A stretch of 64,000 nt of DNA, from assembly GCA_024220525.1 (NCBI GenBank), contig JAMYWO010000134.1, positions 1,775 through 65,774 on the forward strand. Reading direction: 5' to 3'. This DNA comes from Cochliopodium minus (taxonomy: Eukaryota > Discosea > Himatismenida > Cochliopodiidae). The translations under genes and the position numbers were made by a program. The notes under the pieces are model-generated. The model ran no database searches. It had not been told where the DNA came from and saw only the letters and a list, made by a program, of their open reading frames with translations. This document shows, piece by piece, positions 35,041 through 48,069 of the stretch (within the stretch, counting starts at the first letter, position 1; each line of letters begins with the position of its first letter).

Positions 35041-36967
35041 CTAGTTATCTTCCTTTATGACTTTAGAATCTTTTTTCTTTAACAAAAAACTAAATTTTTC
35101 TTTGAAAGATGAACCTCTTGATCTTGGAGAAAGAGGACCTTCTGTACTATTTTTACCAGATTTGCGAGGAGACTTTAAATGTTTATCCTTCTCTTTTTCC
35201 TTCTCCTTCTCATTCTCAACTCTATCTCTCTCATATTTCTTTTGCAGCATTTGTTTTTTCTTTTCGATCATCTCCATAAGTTCGAATTGTTCCCTTTTGA
35301 GTCGAGATATTTCATTGTCCACTTCCAATTCTTCGTTTTTGGAAACATTTTCTTTGTCTCCACCCCAATTAATAGAAGAAAGAGTGCTTGAAGAAGTTTT
35401 CTTCTGGTTATGTTGGCGAACAGTTGCTTGAAGCTGGTTAGGAGAAATATGCGTAAATTGTACGTATTGCTCTTTAAAAATAAAAAATAAAAATGTAAAA
35501 TTTAAAAAATTAATTAATAATAAAAAGTAGATGTCCAAATATTATAACTTTGTTTGCAGATATAAAATTTTTACTAACAAAATTTGAACTGTTGTAATAT
35601 TTTTGGACATCCCTAAATAAAAAGTAAAAATTTTACGTAACCAAGGATGTTTCAATAAATCATCTGCTGTCGGTCTCTTTTTGTAATCTTTTACAAAACA
35701 ATCTTTGAGAAAAGACTTGAGTTCATTTGAGATTTTGTTAGGAAGAGGAGGATGAGGATCTTGAACCATTTTGTAGAGTGCCTGCATGGTTCCTAGTGCA
35801 TAATAAGGGGGGCTCCCAGTTAGTAGTTCTATGACGGTACAAGCCAAAGACCAAATATCTGCAGCAGTAGCTTGACTATCTCCACTTGATGTCATTTCAA
35901 TGATTTCAGGTGCCACTATTTAATTTGGATGAATATAAAAGATATTAATTTTTTCATGGAATATTAATCTGGTAAAATAGAATATGATAGATTATGGGAT
36001 ATTTTAAAGAGTATCCATATTTATTTTATTCAAGAATTTTTTTTTTTACTCCAGAATGGTGTTCCAATAACTGTTATATTTTTGTTTAAGGCTGCATATG
36101 TACATGTGCCAAAATCTGCCAATTTTACTCTTCCAGTTTTATCCAACAACAAGTTACCACCCTTGATATCCCTATGCAGAACTCCTTTCTTGTGCAAATA
36201 ACTCAATCCCAACAATACTTGTCTCACATAAATACCAAGCAATTGTTCTGGAAGATTACCAAACTTTTTGACGACGTGATATAACGATCCTCCTTCCACA
36301 TATTCAATTGCAAAGTGAATATATTTCTTTGATTCTATACAATCCAAAAATCTGATGATATTCTCGTTATCTAATGTCTTTAGTAGATTTGCTTCTTGCA
36401 ATATCTTTGGCAATTGTTCCTCTGCAAGAACAGTTTTTTCTATTTCTTTTATTGCTACTGTTTTACCACTTTCTGTATCCAATGCTCTGAATACTGTTGC
36501 AAATCTTTTGAAATAAAATCTTTTGTTAAAAAAAAAATATTTTCAAGATAAAATTGAAATTTACCCTCCTTTACCCAATACATCTCCTATTATCTATTGA
36601 TATTGAAAAAATATATATTAGTGTTATAAAAAAAATGAATATTCTTATTTAATTTTTGGTTTTTATTTACGTATTTTCCAACTTTCTTTCCTTTTATTGT
36701 GGCTTCTTCTTTATTATTTTTTATATCTTCCCTTGTCTCGATAGATGTAGATTTATTTTTGGGAGAGAGTTTAACATTTATTTTATTTGTATTCAATGAT
36801 TTATGTCTTGATGATATCTCGTATTCTACTGCCATTATAATCCTGTTTCTAATATAATTTCTATTTTCTTCTGGAATTTGTTCCAATTCTTTCAATACTT
36901 CTCGTTTTGTGGAACCACTCAATAATTTTTTGGCCAAGGATTTAATTATCTTTTCATCTGTAGACAT
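35041..36967 (-). CDS. Ser/Thr protein kinase of the MAP3K / Cdc7-SepH-like (STE) type
   Basis: Minus-strand exons from ATG 36967. After a basic N-terminal leader comes a complete kinase domain: glycine loop IIGDVLGKGGFATVF (split by introns near 36590-36485), VAIKEIEKT (Lys), HRDIKGGNLLLD, DFGTCTYA, GTPFW|MAPE and DIWSLACTVIELLTG, with the domain closing at KRPTADDLLKHPWL. The HRDIKGGN and GTPFWMAPE motifs are typical of STE11/MAP3K-epsilon/Cdc7-type kinases of septation and MAPK cascades. The C-terminal part has a coiled coil (ISRLKREQFELMEMIEKKKQ) and a basic Ser-rich tail. The intron between HPWL and the tail holds inverted-repeat element copy C. Confidence 0.9.
35530..35615 (+). mobile_element. 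Inverted-repeat MITE-like element, copy C (intronic)
   Basis: GATGTCCAAATATTATAAC at the left and GTTGTAATATTTTTGGACAT at the right. A perfect 11-bp direct repeat, AATAAAAAGTA, flanks it (35519-35529 and 35616-35626). It is inside a kinase intron, antisense to the gene. Confidence 0.85.
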
Positions 36968-37082
36968 TCAATTTTTTTTATATTTTTTTAATCAAAATCA
37001 CAATATTTTTTTTTTTTTGGTGGAAATTTCTTTAATGAGCATTTTAAAAATGAATTTTTGAAAAAAGTGAAATCTCACCATT

Positions 37083-38489
37083 CTAATATTTGTTTTTCTT
37101 TTTATTTTTACTTCTTTTTCTTTTTCTATTCTTTTTTACTCCGTCATTGTTTCCGTGGTCTGCAACCTCTTTGTTGTTTGGAACCTTTGGGTTGATCACG
37201 TGATCTACAAGGTTTGTGTTGTTTCCATGGTCTCCAAGGTTTGTGTTGTTTCCGTGGTCTCCGACATTTGTGTTGTTTAGAATGTTTGTGTTTTTTCCGT
37301 GGTCCACGACATTTGTGTTGTTTTGAAGTTTTCCAGCTTTTTTATTGAATTCTTGAGTGAGTTTGAAAATATCATTATCATCGTAAATTTTTTCTTTTGG
37401 AGGAACATGAACCTGTTCTTGAGGTTGATCAATTTGATGACCAAATGATTGATGATACATCAAGTTGGATATCTTCCTTTTGATTCCTGTGGGCGAGGTA
37501 AAGACTGAAAACTGATGTTCTATACCACCAAATGTGCATTGGAATTTTGATGGAAATTTCAATTCTTCACTATCGCTGAAGATATATTCAAGGAATTGAT
37601 CTCTGCCGAGCAGAGGACTCTCATTAGAACAGACAACAACTGAGTTCAATTTGCTGAGGCCATTGTAGTTGGACTTTCTCAAAATCATCTCTATTGTGAA
37701 TGATAATTTGAAAAGTTGAAGAAATGCAATCACTCTCAATGATAATTTGCATTCTACATTTGCCATCAAGAGAGAATTCTTTTTATCAAATTCTATTTTG
37801 ATTGCATCTATCTCTCCCCTCTAAAAAAAAAATTTATAAAAAAATTAATAAATTTTTCATATTTTGATTTTACACCAATAAAATATAAAGAATAATTTTT
37901 CTTCTCATTAAAATGGACCATCCATTCAATGAATCTTTTTGTTTTTGAATCCTCCTTGGATAATTGTTTATCGGTGTCCAATCTGTTCAATTCCTTTTGA
38001 AATTCTTCTTTTAATTCTATATCAGTTAAATTGCTTATAATCATTTCTCCTCCTTCAAGTTTTATTATATTATTTAACATATCCACAATCTCTTTTACAT
38101 TATCAAAAGATCTATCAGCATTTGACAATTCTTCTCTCACCTTTAAATAAAAATAAATATAATTTAGCCAAAAATTTCTGATAAATCGAAAATTTTACTT
38201 GAATCTCCAATAGATACCCCAAGTTTTCTATTATTTTTTTCATTTTCATTGAAACACCATCAAATCTTTTTTTCATCTCATCTTGCATACTATCAAATCT
38301 ATTATTCATCTCATCTTGCATAATATCAAATCTGCTGTTTGTCTCGTTCATCTCATCTTGCATACTATCAAATCTGCTGTTCATTTCGTTCATCTCCATT
38401 TTTATATTCTGTATCTCTCCCAAAATAGGATTTCTTCTTTGTTTCCTTTCAATTTGTTTTTTCAATCTCTTTAAAGTTGGGGAGTTCAT
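37083..38489 (-). CDS. Coiled-coil protein with PD-(D/E)XK nuclease-like core
   Basis: Three exons, 38489-38199, 38140-37874 and 37820-37083, all joined in phase 0. The N-terminus has near-perfect coiled-coil repeats of the type RFDSMQDEMN (four copies, visible as DNA repeats at about 38265-38400). The middle contains FIGRGEIDAIKIEFDKKN then ANVECKLSLRV, matching the GEIDxI...xECK pattern of PD-(D/E)XK (restriction-endonuclease-fold) domains. The C-terminus has tandem NNTNxxDHG repeats and a Lys/Arg tail (likely nuclear or nucleic-acid binding). The nuclease reading is an inference from the D..ExK spacing. The family is not recognised and a host role is unknown. Confidence 0.65.
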
Positions 38490-39008
38490 TTTTTTTTTTT
38501 TTTTTTAAAATTTTACATTAATTTTCTTAGCTTGATATCACATTTCCCAGAATTTAAAAATATTTTAATTTGATCAATAAATCATAAAACAATTAGTAGT
38601 GGTGTGAGGATACTTTTACCGCGCAGTCAATTTATTTGCAATAAAAACAAAGGAAAAAAGCCTTTGGACTTTGTCATTGAGATTTTGTCGTATTAAAAAA
38701 TTTTTTATTATAACAAAAAGAGAAAAGCAGACAAACTTGAAATAAACTTATAGGTGTTCAATCCTTTTGAAATAAAAACAAAGAAAAAAGCGTTGCATAA
38801 AGAGTGGTTCAATAAAGAATTGTATAAAAAACGTTGTTAAATAGAGAGTAATATTTAATTTTATTTTTGTGGAGTTAAAATGATATAAAAAAATATATCT
38901 CCACATAAAAACAATCCATTCTGAAATTATAAGAAATTATGTATTGAATATAAAAATATCGTTACATTTATTGTTATATTTCAATCAAATAAATAAATAA
39001 TTTTTAAT
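38490..39008. other. Intergenic stretch
   Basis: No reading frame of note. A small less A/T-rich patch (about 38595-38630, around TTTTACCGCGCAGTC) and two similar segments (ACAAAGGAAAAAAGCCTTTG near 38647 and ACAAAGAAAAAAGCGTTGC near 38778) are seen. No RNA gene could be recognised. Confidence 0.4.
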
Positions 39009-39923
39009 TTAATCCAAAGCATCAAAAATGCTGTAAACAACAAAACAAATGTACAAAAAAATCATAATGAGACCAACTTTCTTATTAAGCCTGAAATGCG
39101 TCAATCTCAAAGAGACAAACAGAACAGACAAAGCAAAAAACAAAACAAATGTATCAAAAACAAGATCCTAAAAATTAAAATAAAAAAGTAAAGGAAAAAT
39201 AAAAAATAAAAAATAAAAAATAAAAAAATAAAATAAAAAAATTTAAAAATAAATAATAATAGTAAAAAAAAAATATAAAAATTAAAAATAAATAATAATA
39301 AAAAAAAAATAAAAATTAAAAATAATTTTTTTTTTTTCGTTTGATTTTACACCAGAACTGACTTCTACTGGTCTGCCCAAAACGTTCCAAAAAAACCATG
39401 GCATTCCAAGTGCTAACAAAATGTCAAAAATGTTTGATCCTGTAATTAAAAAAAAATAAAATAAAATAAAAATAAATAATGAAATAATAAAATATTGTTA
39501 AAAGTTAATAAACAATAATTAAAAAAAAAATAAAAACGTTATTAATTTATGTTTTACCAAGAGCATTGGACACTGCCATTTCACAATTTCCATCTCTAGC
39601 TACCGCAATGGAAGTCAACATATCAGGAGTAGATGTCCCAACAGCGAGTACTAAGAAAAAAAAATAAATATTGAAAATAAAAAATTGTAAAAAATAAAAA
39701 ATAAAAAATAAAATTGAAATAAAGTTTTTTTTAACCTGTTAATCCAAGAATTGTGTCGTCAATATCCAAAATACCTTTTTTTATTTTTATTTTATAAATA
39801 AAATGTTGAAAGTTTTTGTTTTACACCCAATTTTGGTTGTCCATTTAACCAAAAAGAAAGTCAACAAAGCAATCCAAGAAAAGCACAAAGCGAAAGAAGT
39901 TACCAAAATCACGTTTGATTTTC
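39009..39923 (-). pseudogene. 3' half of an NCKX-type cation exchanger (5' half missing)
   Basis: Minus-strand exons encode the second half of the family: SNVILVTSFALCFSWIALL, then ILDIDDTILGLT, the second alpha-repeat LAVGTSTPDMLTSIAVARDG and SNALGSNIFDILLALGMPW, then the last helices ending KKVGLIMIFLYICFVVYSIF and a stop at 39011-39009. The splice sites look usable. Upstream (40080-41700), where the first alpha-repeat should lie, there are only RCC1-gene fragments on the other strand. The 5' part therefore appears lost and I call it a truncated copy; an intact-looking 5' part of a related gene starts at 719. If distant 5' exons exist I did not find them. Confidence 0.6.
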
Positions 39924-40121
39924 CTTAAAAAAGAATAAAAAATAAAAATAAAAATAAAAATAAAAATAAAAATAAAAATAAAAATAAAATAAAAACAAAA
40001 ATAAAATAAAAATAAAATAAAAATAAAAATAAAATAAAAATAAAAATAAAAATAAAATAAAAATAAAAATAAAATAAAAATTGTCAAAATTGTTAAATAT
40101 TTAAAAATAAAAATTTTATAA

Positions 40122-41668
40122 AGGAAATGAAGAAGGAAAAACGGTTTTGAAAAGTTTTGGCCAAACTATTATGGACAATTGGGTTTAATATTATACAAAA
40201 TTTACCAAATAAACAGTACTGATGATATTCCTAACATTGCTTCTGTTCATTGTAGGATACCATTCGTTTGTTTTAAAGGTAAACTAAAAATAAAAAAAAA
40301 ATCAAAAATAAATATATAAACATTAAAATCTCAATAAAACAATATAAATAAATAAAAAAATTAAAAAAAAAAAAATAAAATAAAATTTATTTAGATGATG
40401 GAGATGTTTTTTGTGGTTATAATGAGTTTGGAAATGTATAAATATTAAAATCTCAATAAATAAAAACAAATAAATAAATAAAACAAATAAAAATAAAGAA
40501 ATAAAGAAATAAATTAATAAAAATAAATTAAAAAAATCTAAATAAATTAAAAAAAAAAATTAAAAATACAATTAAAAAAAAAATAATAAAAAATAAAAAA
40601 AAAAATTAATAACAAGATAAAAATAAAATCAAAAATAAAAAAATAATCAATAAATAATTAAAATAATCTCAATAAATAAATAAAATAAAAATAAAATGAA
40701 AATTAATAACAAAATAAAAAAATAAAAATAAAAAATTAATAACAAAATAAAAATAAAATCAAATTTATTTAGATGATGGAGATGTTTTGTTGTGGTTATA
40801 ATGAGTTTGGACAGCTCTGTTTGGGAGATAATGAAGACAGAGCCTTTTTCACTAAGACAAATCTGGTTGATATTTCTTTTGTTGTGTGTGGTTTTGCTCA
40901 TTCCATTTTCGTGAACAGTAAAAAATAAAATAAAAATTAACAAATAACAAATAACAAATAAATAATTTATTAAAATAAATAATTATAATTAAAAAATAAT
41001 AATAATAATAATTAAAAAATAAAAATATTTTATTAGTAAAAAAAGAAATATTTGTATGTGGGTATGGAAATAGCGGACAGTTGGGATTGGGCGATACAAA
41101 TGACACCAATGTTGCTATAAAACTTGACTTTCCAAACTTGAAATTGATTCAAAACCACCAACTCCAAATATTAGTAAATCTTTATTTTGTTTGTTATTTA
41201 ATTTATTTTATTTTTTTTTGATTTTATTTTATTTAATTTTTAATTTTTATTTTTATTTTTAAACTTTTTAATTCATAGGAATGGTCAACGAGTATTCACA
41301 AGATTTTGAAGAAGGATTTTAAAGAAAGTGTTTTTGTTTTTTTGTTGTGTTTGAACGAAATTTCTCTGTTCACAAAAACAAACAATTTAAAAAAATTTCC
41401 AGTTCATTTGAGAATACCTAAACCTGTTCAACACATCATTTTCAAAAAACTTTACCTAATAATTTTTATAAGCACCAGTTCCAATACTATGGATCTTCCT
41501 AACAATTTTATTAGAATAATGGTAATTATTCTTTTTAAAATTGCTTTTTTTATTAATTTCAACTATTATTTTAAAAGGAAAGCAAAAGAAAATTTGATGA
41601 AGAAATTAATTAAATTTTCCATTTTTCATCCCTTTTATTTATTTTTTATTTTTATTTTCTTTTTGTAA
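40122..41668 (+). pseudogene. Decayed partial copy of the RCC1-repeat gene at 51899-54053
   Basis: Segments match the 3' half of the intact gene in order: 40122-40280 (cf. 53085-53225), 40396-40437 and again 40771-40920 (GYNEFGQLCLGDN, cf. 53362-53510), 41038-41175 (CGYGNSGQLGLGDTNDTN...QNHQL) and 41279-41460 (EWSTSIHKIL..., ending IPKPVQHII, cf. 53864-54015). The repeat motif exon is duplicated as a short and a longer version. The reading frame inside the repeat exons is lost (for example a frame change at about 40785 and a stop in the first segment), so it is not expected to make a protein. It sits between a truncated exchanger and a U1 gene, which suggests one patchwork duplication. Confidence 0.7.
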
Positions 41669-41702
41669 TTTTAAATAAATTTTTTAAAAAAAAAAAAATA
41701 AT

Positions 41703-41876
41703 GGTGTGGTCTTGTAGCACGTATGCTCACATTTATTACCACTTTGCCAAGAAATTTTTCGTCCAAATTCACAATTAAGTGATGATTTATAACAAGGACA
41801 AGTGCAAGTCTCATTGTTATAATTCATATAAACAAACCCTTATTGATCAGTCTGTTTATTTGGATCAGGTAAGTAT
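41703..41876 (-). ncRNA. U1: U1 spliceosomal snRNA, copy 1
   Basis: Read on the minus strand it begins ATACTTACCTG, the invariant U1 5' end complementary to CAG|GTAAGTAT. Stem-loop I follows (AAATAAAC pairing with GTTTGTTT). Stem-loop II carries the U1A-type loop TTGCACTT closed by GAC/GTC. Next comes an Sm-like site AAATTTCTTGG, and a 3' stem GTGGT...ACCAC enclosing AGCA/TGCT. About 174 nt, near the usual 165. It is roughly 95% like the copy at 60329-60504, with shared upstream DNA and a T-run just past the 3' end. Confidence 0.88.
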
Positions 41877-41953
41877 TAATAGAAGTGACTTTGTTTTATT
41901 TTCATTTAAATCATAAATTTTGGTCAAATTTTTCAAAAAAGGGGTTGTTAAAA
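41877..41953 (-). promoter_or_regulatory. Conserved upstream region of U1 copy 1
   Basis: About 77 bp directly upstream of the U1 5' end are nearly identical to 60251-60328, including AAAACAAAGTCACTTCTATT next to the start. Conservation stops further out, which suggests a snRNA promoter (PSE-like) rather than a longer duplication. Confidence 0.6.
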
Positions 41954-42312
41954 TTTTGATTTGTTTGTTTGTTTTGAATAAAAGTTATTTAATTTTCCTT
42001 ATTTATTTTTTATTTTATTTTATTATTTTTTTTATAAATTTATATTGAAAGAAAAATTGAAAACAATTCATTTCCAAACAATTAATAATGGAAAAACAAA
42101 AAAAAAGAAATAAGAAAGAAAAAAAGGTTCTAGTTTTTTAAATTTTTTAATTAATTAGTATTCTCATTCAAATCCCAAAAGAAAGATTCCCAAATTACAA
42201 ATGAAATTTTATTGATTAAAAAAAATGTACAATTTACAAAAAATAACAAAATAAATAGAATCCGGTTTGAGAGATTAAACAATGAAAGATCATGTGGATT
42301 CTTCTTTATCAA

Positions 42313-45085
<2,773 letters not shown>

Positions 45086-45169
45086 TCTCTATTAAATGGT
45101 TTTTTCTATTAAAATTTGAATGATTTTTTTTTTTTTTTTATATTTCTTCACTTTTTTTAAAAAATATCA

Positions 45170-45307
45170 ATGAGTTTCTTTAAATTTTTTTTTGTCTCCG
45201 TTCTTCTTTTCTTTCAATATTCTCAAAATCAAATCGCTTTATTCCTCAATTCAATCACATTGAAGGATAATTTGATTTTGGAAGAAAGTAATTTTAAAAT
45301 ATCTTAA
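45170..45307 (+). CDS. Possible small secreted peptide (45 aa)
   Basis: MSFFKFFFVSVLLFFQYSQN starts like a signal peptide, followed by about 25 mixed residues and TAA. GAAA|GTAATT at 45285 could also be a splice donor leading to a longer gene. It lies in the gap between the poly(A) polymerase start and Ras, with no recognised homologue. Low confidence. Confidence 0.25.
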   Translation: MSFFKFFFVSVLLFFQYSQNQIALFLNSITLKDNLILEESNFKIS

Positions 45308-45541
45308 TTGAGGAGTACACAAATGAACACAATCCAATTTTTAAAAATAATACTTATTGGCTTCAATGATTATCAATTCAAAGATCATAAATCCTTTTCA
45401 AAATAATAAAAAATTTAAATTAGCTAAAACAGAAAATTCAAATGAAAAATTAAAAAAACCAAAAATAGATAATTATTCTTTTTAAAATTTTTTTTCAAAA
45501 ATGTTTGTTTAAATTTTTTTTTCAACAAATAATTAATTTAA

Positions 45542-46232
<691 letters not shown>

Positions 46233-46593
46233 ATTAAATGAAAGAATTTTTGTAGAATAAAAAATTTTTTAAGAAAGTAACCAAATTTTTTCATTTCCTT
46301 CCATTATGCATAAGGAAAAATAATTTGCATAATTAATTATGCGAATCACCATACACCGTATGAAATATCAATTGTATATTAGAAGATATATCTCCAATAT
46401 AGAGATGAATGATTTTTTTTATCGTGTTAAAAATATGTGTCACATATTAAAAAAGAAAAAAAATTTCCCCTTATGATGAGATACAGAAATTTTAGTCAAC
46501 AATATAAAATTAATTTTTAATTGTGCTATTTGATGTCTCTCATCTTGATTGCTTCCTAATATTTTTATAAACTCTGATATAATATTAAAAAAA
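46233..46593. other. Intergenic stretch with a 16-bp palindrome
   Basis: GCATAATTAATTATGC at 46327-46342 is a perfect palindrome and is preceded by a related ATTATGCATAA near 46303. It could be a dimer-protein site or RNA hairpin. Otherwise plain A/T-rich sequence. Confidence 0.35.
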
Positions 46594-47339
46594 ATGAATA
46601 TTAATAAAACAATGCCACCATTCCTTTTCATAAATGATTCTGATGAATTCAAGAGGATATTTCCTGTCAAAAGGATTTGGTGGCATATTTTTTCTTTTTT
46701 GGATTTAGTAGATTTTATGAACATTTCTCTCACATGCAAATCATTTAATTATATTTCGCAAGATGATCAATTATGGAGGATGCTCTACAATGTAATTTTT
46801 AAAAATTAAAATTATAAAGCTGCATTAAAAATTATAACCTATATATAATCCTTTAGAATTATTTTCCAAATTCTCAGTTTGTCAAATCATTTCAATTACT
46901 CATTGATTCAAAGAAATTTGAATTTGATTTTAGCGGAAAATGGAAAAAGAAAATGAAAACTTTTGTTGTATCCAAATATGGATCGATCAGACCAAAATGT
47001 AAAGTTTGTAATCAAGTATTTTTGTTCAGCAAAGAATTGGGAGGTATTAATCAAAAAAAAAAAAAATTATTGATTTTTAATTTTTAACTGAAAAATATTT
47101 TATCATATATTCAAATTATAGGTGAATACACCAAGGATCGAATTTACTATTGCGAAAAAGATAAATATAAACCAAGAGGTAATAATTAAAAAAAAATTAA
47201 AGTTAAATTATATATTCGAACATTTTTATATGCGTAGGATTACCAACAAATTATTTGAAAAATGCAATTCATGAAATCAGATTTCAAACCAATCTTGATT
47301 CATCTTCCGATGATAGTGATCCTGAAAGTTGGGATTGAT
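46594..47339 (+). CDS. F-box protein with a CxxC motif
   Basis: Exons 46594-46791, 46857-47043, 47122-47178 and 47238-47339, all in phase, giving about 180 aa. F-box: FPVKRIWWHIFSFLDLVDFM then ISLTCKSFNYISQDDQLWRM. After it comes a region with PKCKVCNQVFLFSKELGG and YYCEKDKYKPRG, which could hold a small metal site (C-x2-C ... C). The C-terminus is acidic (SSDDSDPESWD). Likely a substrate adaptor for an SCF ubiquitin ligase. The substrate is unknown. Introns are short (55-80 nt) with GTAATT/GTATTA donors. Confidence 0.75.
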
Positions 47340-48069
47340 ATCCAAAAAATTTTCACAATCAATTTTGTTTGTGAAGTGATGTGACATCTTTTTACATAGC
47401 ATATGATGATCTGAATATGATATATTTCGAAATTAAATTTTTATCCAATTTTGAAATTGAATTTCATAAATTGTTGAAAAATTTTTTGTTGTACAAATAT
47501 CTCATCGTATTTAGTTGAATCACCAATGGCAATATTTGATAAATTTATGCATCTCAACAACTTTTTCAAATTTTCATTTAGAACCCAATGATTTCATTCA
47601 ATTTTCAACTGAATTTCAATAGTATAGTCTTCTGATAAAAGGATCTTAAATATAAATTTTGAAAATTTTTTTTTTCTCAAATTTTGAAATTTTTTTTTTT
47701 CTTCAAACTTTTCATTTCAAAAATTCAAAATCCACAAAGTCCTATCAATTGCAAAGTATCAATAAATTAGTAGATCACCTTACATTTAATCATCTCCACA
47801 AATTATATTTTAAAAAATATTTTTTTTTTTATTTTTAATTTTTTTTTTTTTTTTTTTTTTTATTTTTAATTTTTTTTTTTTTTTTTTTTTTGTGAAAATA
47901 ATAAAAATATAAAACAAAATTAAAACACAAAGTAAAAAGGAAAAAAACAAGAGGCTTCTCAACAAAAAAATACTTAAATTATAATAAATAAAAATCGAAA
48001 TATATTCAACCCAAAATATTTATTTATTATAAAAATTTTTTTAACATAATAAGTTAATTATTCTTTTGA
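47340..48069. other. Intergenic stretch, long T-runs
   Basis: No supported gene. 47820-47892 contains two nearly identical runs of about 35 bp made of T-tracts around TATTTTTAA. Otherwise ordinary A/T-rich spacer between a convergent-side F-box gene and the kinase gene. Confidence 0.5.

Noticed and set aside
38590-38630. tRNA-like patch (TAGTGGT...GGATAC...CCGCGCAG)
   Set aside because: No T-arm (TTCGA-type) and no acceptor stem can be paired.
39936-40080. A/T hexamer-like repeats (AAAATA)n here and at 8810-8910 and 55440-55660 as functional elements
   Set aside because: They lie in introns or spacers, vary in unit length, and look like simple-sequence growth; long frames through them are artefacts.
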